DNA of 64,000 bases from Verrucomicrobiales bacterium. GTDB lineage: Bacteria; Verrucomicrobiota; Verrucomicrobiia; Limisphaerales; J093. The notes beneath the pieces are model-generated. The model saw only the letters and a program-made list of their open reading frames with translations. It did no database searches and had not been told where the DNA came from. The stretch lies in NCBI GenBank assembly GCA_024233305.1, contig JACKPV010000025.1:186001-250000 (forward strand), written 5' to 3'. A program made the position numbers and the translations under genes. Each line of letters starts with the position of its first letter. Position 1 is the stretch's first letter. Below, one piece after another: positions 51,729 to 60,152 of the stretch.

Positions 51729-53147
51729 ATGAAAGCCACCCGGATGTTCCTCGTCGCTGCAGCCCTCGTTCTCGGGCTCGGGGCGCTCGCGCAAGACCTG
51801 CCCCGGCTCAAGGTGAGTGAGAACCGCCGCTTCCTCGTGACCGCGGACGGCGCCCCGTTCTTCTGGCTGGGCGATACCGCTTGGGAGTTGTTTCACCGCC
51901 TTGATCGCGAGGAGGCGGTTCGCTATCTGGACCATCGCGCCGCCCGCGGCTTCACGGTCGTGCAGGCCGTGGCGCTCGCCGAACTCGACGGATTGCACAC
52001 CCCCAACCCGTACGGCCATCGGCCCCTGATCGAACTCGACCCGACGCAACCCGCCGTTCAGGACGGCCCCGCGAACGACTACTGGGATCACGTCGATTTC
52101 GTGGTGCGCGAGGCGAATCGCCGCGGGATCTACATCGGGTTCCTGCCCACCTGGGGCGACAAGTGGAACCGGAAATGGGGCGTCGGGCCCGAGATCTTCA
52201 CGCCGGCAAACGCCCGGTCCTACGGGGAATGGCTCGGCCGGCGCTACCGCGAGGCGGGGTTGATCTGGATCCTGGGCGGGGACCGGCCGGTCGAGAACGA
52301 GACCCATCAGGAGATCACCCGCGCGATGGCCCGCGGTCTGCGCCAGGGGGACGGCGGCGCGCACCTCATGACGTGGCATCCCACGGGCGGACGAGGTTCC
52401 GCCGAGTGGTTTCACAACGACGATTGGCTCGACTTCAACATGCGCCAGAATGGTCACGCGCCCGAGTTCACCGGGCGTTACGACCAAACGCGGGTGGATT
52501 ACGACCGCCGCCCCGTCAAACCGGTCCTCGACGGCGAGCCCATCTACGAGGACCACCCGGTTTCGTTCGACGCGAAAAAGCAGGGACACTCGATTGCCGG
52601 TGACGTGCGCCGGCCGCTCTATTGGGATCTGTTCGGCGGCGCCTTCGGCCACACCTACGGACATCACTCCGTCTGGCAGATGTGGGCGCCCGGACGAAAC
52701 CCGGTCAACAACCCCCTCATGCCCTGGTTCGAGGCCATCGAGCAGCCCGGCGCAGCGCAAATGCAGCACGCGCGGGCCCTGCTCAAATCGCGTCCGTTCC
52801 TGACCCGGGCGCCGGACGATTCGATCATCGTGGCCGACCCCACGCCAACCAGCGTGCCGGGAGCCGGACGCTATCGCTTCGTGGCCACCCGCGACGAAGC
52901 CGGCACTTTCGCGATGGTCTATGCGCCCGTCGGCCGACGGTTCACCGTCCGCCTGGACACGCTCGCGGGGGCCCGAGTGAAGGCTTGGTGGTTCAATCCA
53001 CGGGACGGCAGCGCAACGCTGATCGGCGAGTTCGCCGCCGCGGGCCAACAGACCTTCCTCCCGCCCGATCCCGGCGAAATGCTCGACTGGGTCCTGGTCC
53101 TCGACGACGCCGCGCAAGGCTATCCTCCGCCGGGAGTCAACCAATGA
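51729..53147 (+). CDS. Apiosidase-like glycosidase (DUF4038, GH140-type)
   Basis: A 472-residue secreted protein with signal peptide (MFLVAAALVLGLGALA). The DUF4038 barrel is clear: RFLVTADGAPFFWLGDTAWE, GFTVVQAVALAELDG, DYWDHVDFVVREANRRGIYI, LIWILGGDRPVE and VKPVLDGEPIYEDHP, with Asp in GGDR and Glu in DGEP as likely catalytic pair. The last 90 residues are the putative collagen-binding domain that accompanies GH140 (KAWWFNPRDGSATLIGEF). The characterised GH140 enzyme cleaves apiose in rhamnogalacturonan II side chains. With GH106 and GH78 in the same window this fits a pectin-degrading lifestyle. Confidence 0.85.
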   Translation: MKATRMFLVAAALVLGLGALAQDLPRLKVSENRRFLVTADGAPFFWLGDTAWELFHRLDREEAVRYLDHRAARGFTVVQAVALAELDGLHTPNPYGHRPLIELDPTQPAVQDGPANDYWDHVDFVVREANRRGIYIGFLPTWGDKWNRKWGVGPEIFTPANARSYGEWLGRRYREAGLIWILGGDRPVENETHQEITRAMARGLRQGDGGAHLMTWHPTGGRGSAEWFHNDDWLDFNMRQNGHAPEFTGRYDQTRVDYDRRPVKPVLDGEPIYEDHPVSFDAKKQGHSIAGDVRRPLYWDLFGGAFGHTYGHHSVWQMWAPGRNPVNNPLMPWFEAIEQPGAAQMQHARALLKSRPFLTRAPDDSIIVADPTPTSVPGAGRYRFVATRDEAGTFAMVYAPVGRRFTVRLDTLAGARVKAWWFNPRDGSATLIGEFAAAGQQTFLPPDPGEMLDWVLVLDDAAQGYPPPGVNQ

Positions 53148-53270
53148 GCCATCGGCGCCCCGCATCGGGCGCGCGGCAAGTCGACCAGCGTCGGCCTTGG
53201 GTCCCTTCGGTCCCCTGCGTCCCTGACCGCGGCGCCCGCGGTCCCGGGCGCGCTGTCCTGCGTTAAAAAA

Positions 53271-53317
53271 TTGACACTCCCTGCTTGACCGGACGGGGAG
53301 ATGTCAATATTTTGACA
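53271..53317 (+). promoter_or_regulatory. BlaI-type operator/promoter region
   Basis: TGTCAA at 53302-53307 and TTGACA at 53312-53317 form an inverted repeat around TATT, and a second TTGACACTCCC at 53271 is answered by GGGGAGATGTCAA, so two overlapping dyads exist. The repeated TTGACA can also serve as -35 boxes. BlaI/MecI dimers bind such short AT-centred dyads directly upstream of their own gene, 15 bp away here, so autorepression is predicted. Confidence 0.6.
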
Positions 53318-53331
53318 CTCCATAGCCGGTC

Positions 53332-53769
53332 ATGAATGCGATGAAAAAGCCCCTTCCCCATGCCCCCGCCCTGAGCCGGCGGGAGCGACAGATCATGGAT
53401 GTGGTGTATCACCGGGGCGATGCCTCGGTGGCGGAGGTCCGGGCCGCGCTGCCGGATGCTCCCAGCTACTCTGCGGTGCGCACGTTGCTCGGTATCCTCG
53501 CGCAAAAAGGGCACTTGAAGGTCGTTGCGGATGGTCAACGGCACCGCTACCTGCCCGCCCGGTCCCGTCGGCAGGCGGCGCTGTCGGCGCTCAAACAGGT
53601 TGCCGAGGTCTTCTTTGGCGGCTCCGTCGGGGCGGCGGCGGCCGCCCTGCTCGAGACGAAAGACGCCCGGTTGGACCCGGCGGAGGTTGCGAGGCTGACC
53701 ACCCTGATCGAGCAGGCGCGACGTCAGGAGGACGCGAGCCCGGACCTCCCCGAAGGAGGGGCGTCATGA
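53332..53769 (+). CDS. BlaI/MecI/CopY family repressor
   Basis: A 145-residue winged-helix repressor; the start may be 53332 or 53341. Typical features: LSRRERQIMDVVYHRGDASV, AEVRAALPDAPSYSAVRTLL, GILAQKGHLKVVADGQRHRY, then a dimerisation helix region (LKQVAEVFFGGSV, LDPAEVARLTTLIEQARR). The family represses its own operon until cleaved by, or released through, the partner M56 protease. The stop overlaps the start of that protease gene (ATGA), and a double dyad operator lies just upstream. In Verrucomicrobiota many such pairs exist without beta-lactamases, so the inducer need not be an antibiotic. Confidence 0.92.
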   Translation: MNAMKKPLPHAPALSRRERQIMDVVYHRGDASVAEVRAALPDAPSYSAVRTLLGILAQKGHLKVVADGQRHRYLPARSRRQAALSALKQVAEVFFGGSVGAAAAALLETKDARLDPAEVARLTTLIEQARRQEDASPDLPEGGAS

Positions 53770-56141
53770 GCATCGAAGTCCTGTCGGATGGCCGGGCCGC
53801 TCTCGCGCCCTGGGTTGCGCTGGCCGTGAAGGCTGCTTTGCTGGTTGCCGTGGCCGGCCTGGTTTCGCTCGCCCTGGGAAGGGCGCGCGCAGCCACCCGG
53901 CACTTCGTCTGGCTCACCGCCCTTTGCGGTGTGCTGCTGCTGCCGCTGCTCTCACCGCTGCCCGGCTTACCCGCGGCCCGGTGGGTTTCGGGCGCGGTTG
54001 ACCTGGGCTCCGGATGGTGGCGCGATTTCGTTCTGACCGGCAATGACGCCGTCGTGCAACCAACCGACCGCGCATCGAGGGAAAGCCCCCGGTCTCCCGC
54101 CCGGGACCTCGCGCCAAGCGCCCGCCGCGTCGCCCAAACCGGCCAGGCAACCGCCGCCTGGTCGGTGGACGGGTTGTTGGTGGGCGTCTGGGCTGCGGGC
54201 CTCGCGATCCTCGCGATCCGGGGCGGGCGCCGTCGTCGCGCGCTCCACGCCTGGCGCGCGCAGGCCGTGCCCGTTGCCGACCGCGGATTGGCCGAATTGG
54301 CGGACGAGGCGCGACGGCATGCCGGGCTGCGACGGCGGCCCGAACTTCTCCGGGCTGCCGCGGATGTGATGCCGATGACCTGGGGCTGGCGGCACCCGGT
54401 GGTGCTGCTTCCTCGCAGCGCCGAGAGGTGGTCGGCGGAACGCATCCGCCTGGTTTTGCGGCACGAGTTTGCGCACATCGCCCGGCACGACTGTCTCACG
54501 CAGACCCTCGCCGCCCTGGCCTGCGCCCTGCACTGGTTCAACCCGCTGGTGTGGATGGCCGCCGCCGCCATGCGCACGGAGCGCGAACTGGCCTGCGACG
54601 ATTCGGTTCTCGCGGCCGGAATCCGCCCTTCGACCTATGCGGGCCACCTCCTGGAAATCGCGAGGCGGTTCCAGCAAGCGCCACCGGCCGCCGTCGCCAT
54701 CGCTCGGGCATCCGGATTCGAGCGGCGGTTGCGCGCTGTCCTGGAAGGGGGGCGTTCCCGAGGGCCGATGCGCGCACTCACTGCTGTCAGGGTGTTGGCG
54801 GGCGCGGGCGCGGTTCTGGTTCTGCTGGGTGGCAGCCGGGGCGCGTCTGCGGGTGGGCCGTCACCCGAGGCGGTTCCCGAAGGGCTCACGCCGGCAAAGG
54901 ACTTCTTCACCAACCGGGAGCGCCTGGCCCGAACGCTGCTTGGCGACCGGGAGGATCGTGTCGATCCAACGGTGTGGCAGGCTTTCCAAGCCGGGGTTGC
55001 AGGCGATTGGCCCGCCCTGACCAAGCTTTACCCGGCCGTGGACAGGCTCACGTGGGCGAACCCGGACGATGGCGAACCCACGCGCCTCGCCGCCCACCCG
55101 CTCAAGGAAGCTTACGGCGTCTACGAGGTCCGGAGCCACTGCCCGGTGGCGTGTGCGGACGCCTTCACGCGCGACGTTTTGCAGTGTGTTCCGGCGGGCA
55201 GCGTCTACTTCGGGGGCACGGATGCGGGGCGATTCCTGATCACCGCCGCGGTGTCCGCCGCCGGGCCGGAGACGCGGTTCGACTGCCTGACGCAAAACGC
55301 GCTGGCCGACCTGAGCTACCTCGACTACCTCCGCCGGCTTCACTCCCAAGCCCTGTCAGTGCCGACCTCCAAGGACCTCGAGCAGAGTTTCGAGGATTAC
55401 ATGCAGGATGCGGCGACGCGCTTCCGTGAGGGCCGGCTCAAGCCCGGTGAACAGGTGGTGGACATGGGCGACGGGCGCATTCAGATCCGTGGCAGGACCG
55501 CGGTGATGCAGATCAACGCCGCGCTGGCCCGGCGCCTGTTCGAGGCCAATCCGACCCGCGAATTCTACCTCGAGGAAAGCTGGCCGATCGACTGGATGTC
55601 TCCGCATCTGAGCCCTTGCGGACTGATCCTCAAGCTCAACCGCGAGCCGTTGGCCCGGCTGGCTCCGGAGGTCGTTGCCGCCGACGCCGTCTGGTGGGCG
55701 CCCCGGGTGACGAAGCTGATCGGCGATTGGCTGCGCCCCGGGACGCCGGTGAGTGAAGTGGCTGACTTCGTTGATCGCGTGTATCACCGGCGGGACCTCT
55801 CGGGGTTCGACGGAGATCGCGGCCACGTCGCCTCGGGCGGACGGCAGGACCTGTACGGCAAGCCGCGGACGGCCATTGCCTCGCTGTATCAATGGCGGAT
55901 GGAACAGGCGACGTCCGTTGACGAGAAGGAGCGCATGGCGGTCGCCGCCGACTTCGCCTATCGCCAGGCCTTCGCGCTCGCCCCGGCATCGGCCGAGTCC
56001 GTGGCGCGCTACCTGGGCTTCCTGCGAAGCCAGCATCGGCCTGCGGATGCCCAACGGATTGCGAGCAGTTGCCTCCTGCTCGCCGCCGACCAAGGGCAGC
56101 TCGAAGAAGCGGCGGGGCTGCTCGAAGCGGCCATGAAATAG
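53766..56141 (+). CDS. M56 family (BlaR1-like) membrane metalloprotease with fused C-terminal domain
   Basis: A 791-residue protein. Residues 1-370 are the M56 part: membrane helices near 15-35, 43-65, 130-150 and 340-360, and the zinc site HEFAHI (His233, Glu234, His237) with Glu in RTERELACDDSVL downstream. Instead of a penicillin-binding sensor domain, residues 380-791 carry a different domain: AVDRLTWANPDDGEPTRLAA, VPAGSVYFGGTDAGRFLITA, FDCLTQNALADLSYLDYLRR, MQINAALARRLFEANPTREF, YLEESWPIDWMSPHLSPCGL and a helical TPR-like end. I associate this with a family seen at the ends of other verrucomicrobial membrane proteins; its role is unknown. It probably senses a signal outside and cleaves the repressor. 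Confidence 0.85.
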   Translation: MSIEVLSDGRAALAPWVALAVKAALLVAVAGLVSLALGRARAATRHFVWLTALCGVLLLPLLSPLPGLPAARWVSGAVDLGSGWWRDFVLTGNDAVVQPTDRASRESPRSPARDLAPSARRVAQTGQATAAWSVDGLLVGVWAAGLAILAIRGGRRRRALHAWRAQAVPVADRGLAELADEARRHAGLRRRPELLRAAADVMPMTWGWRHPVVLLPRSAERWSAERIRLVLRHEFAHIARHDCLTQTLAALACALHWFNPLVWMAAAAMRTERELACDDSVLAAGIRPSTYAGHLLEIARRFQQAPPAAVAIARASGFERRLRAVLEGGRSRGPMRALTAVRVLAGAGAVLVLLGGSRGASAGGPSPEAVPEGLTPAKDFFTNRERLARTLLGDREDRVDPTVWQAFQAGVAGDWPALTKLYPAVDRLTWANPDDGEPTRLAAHPLKEAYGVYEVRSHCPVACADAFTRDVLQCVPAGSVYFGGTDAGRFLITAAVSAAGPETRFDCLTQNALADLSYLDYLRRLHSQALSVPTSKDLEQSFEDYMQDAATRFREGRLKPGEQVVDMGDGRIQIRGRTAVMQINAALARRLFEANPTREFYLEESWPIDWMSPHLSPCGLILKLNREPLARLAPEVVAADAVWWAPRVTKLIGDWLRPGTPVSEVADFVDRVYHRRDLSGFDGDRGHVASGGRQDLYGKPRTAIASLYQWRMEQATSVDEKERMAVAADFAYRQAFALAPASAESVARYLGFLRSQHRPADAQRIASSCLLLAADQGQLEEAAGLLEAAMK

Positions 56142-56152
56142 ACTCGAGCACC

Positions 56153-56352
56153 CGAGCCGTCACCATTCAGTGACTCGTAGCCGTCGACGCGCAGTCGGCG
56201 CATGATTCACCGGAAACACGGACGCCTGCCGCCGGGAGCGACGATTCACCAGAAGGTGACTGCCAGTCGGAACCGGCGAGACCGCGTACGCCCCTGGATT
56301 TCAGCGCCGACTACACGTCGGCGGCTACCGCGGGTTGAATCGATGCGGCTGA
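56153..56352 (+). mobile_element. MITE-like element family 1, copy E (194-bp core)
   Basis: The core is 56156-56349; flanks CGA (left, probably a mutated TGA) and TGA (right). The orientation is that of copy A. TIR palindromes GTCGACGCGCAGTCGGC and GCCGACTACACGTCGGC, and TGCCAGTCGGAACCGGCGAG inside. It lies between the M56 gene and the stop of the convergent pseudopilin gene. Confidence 0.8.
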
Positions 56353-56395
56353 GCGAAACCGGGCGCCGCGGTTCGCTTCCGCGCGCCCCGTTGGT

Positions 56396-57181
56396 TCACT
56401 GCCAGTCGCCCGTTGCGCTGCCGGGATTGCACCACAGCAGGCCGGGTTTCTGGCTCAACTCCCGGTTGAAGGCCTCGAACTGGATGAAGTGCACGTGCCC
56501 GCTGAACCCCATGATCACCGCGCCCTTCACATGCCGCCGGCCCACCCCGCAGTTGTTGTTCGGCTCGTTGCTGGCGTCATTGTAGGCCCCGTTGAAATTC
56601 CACATCTCGATGTAGTAATCCTCGTCCGGCTCCCAAAGGGCGTAGGCGGACGGATTGAACGCGCTGAGCTTGTGCGTGTTCGGCGTGTTGCCCGAAATCC
56701 CGCCGTAACCGCACACCGCGCCGTTCATGACGTAGGTCGAAAGCTGGTTGTCCCGGGTGCGAAAATTCGCCGCATTGGTCTTGTCGGTCGGACAACGATA
56801 AACCTGGGGCGCGCCGGTGTAGGGCCAGAATTGCCCGCCCTCGAACGGCAGGGCGGCATTGGTGGAATTCAGGCGGGGCGGGCGCCCCCCGACCGGCGCA
56901 TACAGCCAGCCCGGATGCTGATTGCCCCAGTTCGGATACGCCAAGCGGTCGTGGTTGTCGTCGGCATACATGAGCAGCGCCAGGGAAATCTGCTTCTGGT
57001 TGCTCAGACACGCAGTGCGCTGCGCCTTCTCCTTCGCCTGCGACAACGCCGGCAGCAGCATCCCGGCGAGGATCGCGATGATGGCGATCACCACCAGCAA
57101 CTCGATCAGCGTGAAAGCCCGCCGAAACGACGTCACGCGCGTTGCTGCGACGGCGGGAGAAAAGGGATTCGATTTCGTCAT
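56396..57181 (-). CDS. Prepilin-type N-terminal domain protein (type II pseudopilin-like)
   Basis: The start at 57181 gives 261 residues: basic leader, then RRAFTLIELLVVIAIIAIL and AGMLLPALSQAKEKAQRTAC, the prepilin/pseudopilin hallmark. Here the residue before FTLIE is Ala rather than Gly, which may reduce peptidase cleavage. The C-terminal domain contains MYADDNHDRLAYPNWGNQHP, YRCPTDKTNAAN, YALWEPDEDYYIEMWNFNGA and VIMGFSGHVHFIQFEAFNRE. It is the second such gene in the window and is not adjacent to secretion machinery. In this phylum dozens of such genes per genome are usual, probably surface or envelope proteins. Confidence 0.85.
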   Translation of the reverse strand: MTKSNPFSPAVAATRVTSFRRAFTLIELLVVIAIIAILAGMLLPALSQAKEKAQRTACLSNQKQISLALLMYADDNHDRLAYPNWGNQHPGWLYAPVGGRPPRLNSTNAALPFEGGQFWPYTGAPQVYRCPTDKTNAANFRTRDNQLSTYVMNGAVCGYGGISGNTPNTHKLSAFNPSAYALWEPDEDYYIEMWNFNGAYNDASNEPNNNCGVGRRHVKGAVIMGFSGHVHFIQFEAFNRELSQKPGLLWCNPGSATGDWQ

Positions 57182-57404
57182 GGCTCGGGCGGATTCTCCG
57201 CGGACCGCATCCGGGCGACCCGCGCAACGCTGCCGACTATTGGTCCCGAGACGACCGCCTTCAAGCGCCAATCCGAAACGCCCCGCAGCCCGGGCGCCGT
57301 CGAAATGGGCCGGGGCAATGGTCCGTGCCGACCGCCTGCGCCATGCCGTGCGAAGGCGCACCGCCTCCCATTCCGGGCCGGTGGACCGTTCCCCCGAACG
57401 CCGG

Positions 57405-58637
57405 CTACCGGACCACCTCGAACGCAAAGCCCTTGAGATACTCGGTCTCAGGCACGCTCGGCAGGATCGGATGGTCCGGCGACTGCGTGAACGTCGCGAC
57501 ACGACGCAGCACGCGGCGGACGTCGAACGCGGCGGACAGGATCACATCCTGGAAGGTGCGCGCGTCCACGTGATGCGAGCAGCAAAAGGTGGCCAGCAAT
57601 CCGCCCGGCTTGAGCAACCGCAGCGCCCGCAGATGGATCTCCTTGTACCCGCGCAAGGCATCGGGCAACGCCGACCGCGTGCGGGTGAAGGACGGCGGAT
57701 CCAGAATCACGACGTCGAACAACTCCGGCGCCGTCTCCCCTTCCGGCGCGGCGCTGCGGGCCTTCAGCCAGTCGAACACGTTGACCGTCTCGTAACGCAG
57801 CCGATCCCCCAGCCCGTTCCGTTCGGCGAGGCGTCCGGCGGTCGCGAGGACCTCCGCGCTCTGGTCCAGGCAGTGCACGCTTCCCGCGCCCGCCCGGGCC
57901 GCGTGCAGGGCGAAGCCGCCGGTGCTGCTGAAGCAATCGAGCACGCTGCCCTGCGGGTAATGCGCCACCATCTCCGCCACCAGCCGGTGGTTCACCTGCT
58001 GGTCCAGATAGAACCCGGTCTTCTGCCCCGTCAACGGGTCCGCCTCGAAGGTCAATCCGTTCAGTTCGAACGCCACCTGTTCCCCGGCCAGTTCCCCGCG
58101 CACCACGCCGCACGTTTCGGTCAACCCCTCGAACCGCCGCGACGGAATGTCGTTCCGTTCGACGATGGCCCGCGGCTCGAGGACCGCTTCAAGAGCGGCC
58201 AGGATGTCGTCCTTTCGCTGCTCCATTCCGAGCGACGAGATCTGGATCACGAGCACGTCCTCGTACTTGTCGACGATCAGCCCGCTGAGGAAATCGCTTT
58301 CGGCATTCACCAGCCGGAACGAGCGGGCATCCGGCAGCCAGCGGGTCCGCAGCGCCAGGGCCTCGCGAAAGCGTTCCTCGAAGAACGCCCGGTCCACGGC
58401 CACGTTCCGGTGGCTGATCATCCGCAACCGGATGCGCGAGCGGCCATTGAAGAAGCCCACGCCGAGGAAGCGCTGGCGACCGTCCTTCACCGCCACCACC
58501 GCCCCGTCCGCCAACTCCCCTTCCACGCGCTGGATGCCGCGCTCGAAGACCCACGGATGCCCGGCCACCACCCGGTCGGCTTCGGATTGCCGAAGCACAA
58601 CGCCAGGCACGCGCGGATTGTTCTTTCCCTCGTTCAT
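57405..58637 (-). CDS. rlmI: 23S rRNA m5C methyltransferase RlmI-like
   Basis: A 410-residue class I SAM-dependent methyltransferase with an N-terminal PUA domain (GVVLRQSEADRVVAGHPWVF, AVKDGRQRFLGVGFFNGRSR). The methyltransferase part has GQKTGFYLDQQVNHRLVAEM, SAM-binding VLDCFSSTGGFALHAARAGA, catalytic DPPSFTR and LATFCCSHHVDARTF with the Cys. In E. coli RlmI methylates C1962 of 23S rRNA. Family length is about 396, which matches. It stands alone, with unrelated genes on either side. Confidence 0.88.
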   Translation of the reverse strand: MNEGKNNPRVPGVVLRQSEADRVVAGHPWVFERGIQRVEGELADGAVVAVKDGRQRFLGVGFFNGRSRIRLRMISHRNVAVDRAFFEERFREALALRTRWLPDARSFRLVNAESDFLSGLIVDKYEDVLVIQISSLGMEQRKDDILAALEAVLEPRAIVERNDIPSRRFEGLTETCGVVRGELAGEQVAFELNGLTFEADPLTGQKTGFYLDQQVNHRLVAEMVAHYPQGSVLDCFSSTGGFALHAARAGAGSVHCLDQSAEVLATAGRLAERNGLGDRLRYETVNVFDWLKARSAAPEGETAPELFDVVILDPPSFTRTRSALPDALRGYKEIHLRALRLLKPGGLLATFCCSHHVDARTFQDVILSAAFDVRRVLRRVATFTQSPDHPILPSVPETEYLKGFAFEVVR

Positions 58638-58758
58638 GGTGCAGAAAAGCGTCTGAAGCCCGGAATTGGGCCGGCGCCATCAAGCCAGACCGGCCGCGTG
58701 CCGCAAAGCGAAATCCTCGCGGATCCCGCCGGGCGCGCGCCTCCCGGCAACCCCGGCC

Positions 58759-60117
58759 TCAGCCACCGCTCCCGGCCCCGGGCAACTCGCGCATGGCCGC
58801 GGCCATCGCCCGCGCCACCACCTCGGCGCCGGCCGCGTTCAGATGGCTGTCGATCACCGGATTGTAAAGCAGGCGCCCGGATTCCGCGGTTTCCCGGACA
58901 AGGTCCGGCGTCACGTCGAGGAACCGAAGGCCATGGCGGACCGACCGCTCGCGCAGGTAATCCGGCAGATCGGTGGGGGTCCATTCGCGCAACCATTCGG
59001 GGGCGTCGTCCGCGAACGCCAGCCGTCCATGCCAGACCCGGCGTTTGCAGGGCAGATACACCAACCAGGCCTCGACGCCCCTCGCCAACGCGAAATCCCG
59101 GTAGTCGGCGAAGAAGCGGTCGAACGCCTCGCCAACCGCGGGCGTGATATCCGCCCTGCCGAGGGGCAGATACGCAAACGTCACCGGGACCCGGGCCCCG
59201 TCCAGGCGGAGGGTGGCGTCGGGGACGGGCGCTTCCTTGGGAAGCACGGGAGCGGGATCGCGAACCGCCGCCTCGCATAACGCGCGCAACAGCGAGCTTT
59301 GCCGGTGCAGCGGGCCCCGCGGTCGCGCCCCGGTGGTCTCGAACCGCCGCAGGGCTCCATATTCGGTATCGAGATCGGCAGGATCGTTCCCCTCGAAGAA
59401 GACGATCACCACGCGTCGGGTCGATGGCGCCACCCCGTACCGGCGCAGATAGTGCAATTGAGTCAACGGCCCCGTGTGGCTGACACCGAGGTTCTTCACG
59501 CCTTGCCCGAGCAGCGCCCCGAGGCGGGAAGTGAACAATTCGTCGCGCGGCAGAAACCCCAGTTCGGTGAACGAATCGCCCGCCACGGCAAGGCCCCAAT
59601 CCGCCAGCCCGGCCGGGTTCCGGAATCCGTCCGGGTCATATGCGAGGGTCACCGCCGCTTCACCGGCGTAGGCATCCGTATCGATCCGCAGTTGTTCGAG
59701 CACCGTGTTGATCACGCGCCCGGTCCACACCTCCGGACCGGCGTGCCGGAAGTAAACCTCGCCCGTCGGGACATAAGGCCGACGGTAGTACGGAGGCAAC
59801 CGGCGCATCGCCGCCTCGGTGCGCCGGAAGTCAAACCGGAGCGCACGGAACGTGATTTCGGCGCCAGCGATTCCCAGGACGGCCAATGCCACCGCCACGC
59901 AGGCCCCGGCCGAGAGACTGGCCAGGCGCGGGCGATAGGTGACCCAGCCCAGCAGGAAGAGAATGAGAGCCACGGCGGTGAGGGGCTTCCGCAGGGTGAG
60001 CCAGCAGCCGGCCAGATCCAGCACCCGGCCCGGCGCCACCGCCAACAGGCACACCAACCCCCCGGCGATCGCGTGCAGCCAGACGTGGAGCCGACGGCTG
60101 TGGCCGGGTCCCGTCAT
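58759..60117 (-). CDS. Membrane-anchored SGNH-hydrolase-like protein
   Basis: The start at 60117 gives 452 residues. The first 115 residues contain three to four hydrophobic helices (LHAIAGGLVCLLAVA; LTAVALILFLLGWVTY; LSAGACVAVALAVLGIAGAE). The catalytic region starts with GLAVAGDSFTELGFLPRDEL (GDS-like Ser block), continues with RRVVIVFFEGNDPADLDTEY (block with Asn) and ends NPVIDSHLNAAGAEVVARAM, where D-x-H completes the triad. This layout resembles membrane SGNH/AlgX-type proteins that modify cell-surface polysaccharide by acetyl transfer or removal. Target unknown. It ends 121 bp from rlmI; the aldolase gene upstream stops 35 bp before its start. Confidence 0.75.
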   Translation of the reverse strand: MTGPGHSRRLHVWLHAIAGGLVCLLAVAPGRVLDLAGCWLTLRKPLTAVALILFLLGWVTYRPRLASLSAGACVAVALAVLGIAGAEITFRALRFDFRRTEAAMRRLPPYYRRPYVPTGEVYFRHAGPEVWTGRVINTVLEQLRIDTDAYAGEAAVTLAYDPDGFRNPAGLADWGLAVAGDSFTELGFLPRDELFTSRLGALLGQGVKNLGVSHTGPLTQLHYLRRYGVAPSTRRVVIVFFEGNDPADLDTEYGALRRFETTGARPRGPLHRQSSLLRALCEAAVRDPAPVLPKEAPVPDATLRLDGARVPVTFAYLPLGRADITPAVGEAFDRFFADYRDFALARGVEAWLVYLPCKRRVWHGRLAFADDAPEWLREWTPTDLPDYLRERSVRHGLRFLDVTPDLVRETAESGRLLYNPVIDSHLNAAGAEVVARAMAAAMRELPGAGSGG

Positions 60118-60152
60118 CGACGATCCGCTCCCACCGGAAAGGGCCCCATGAC

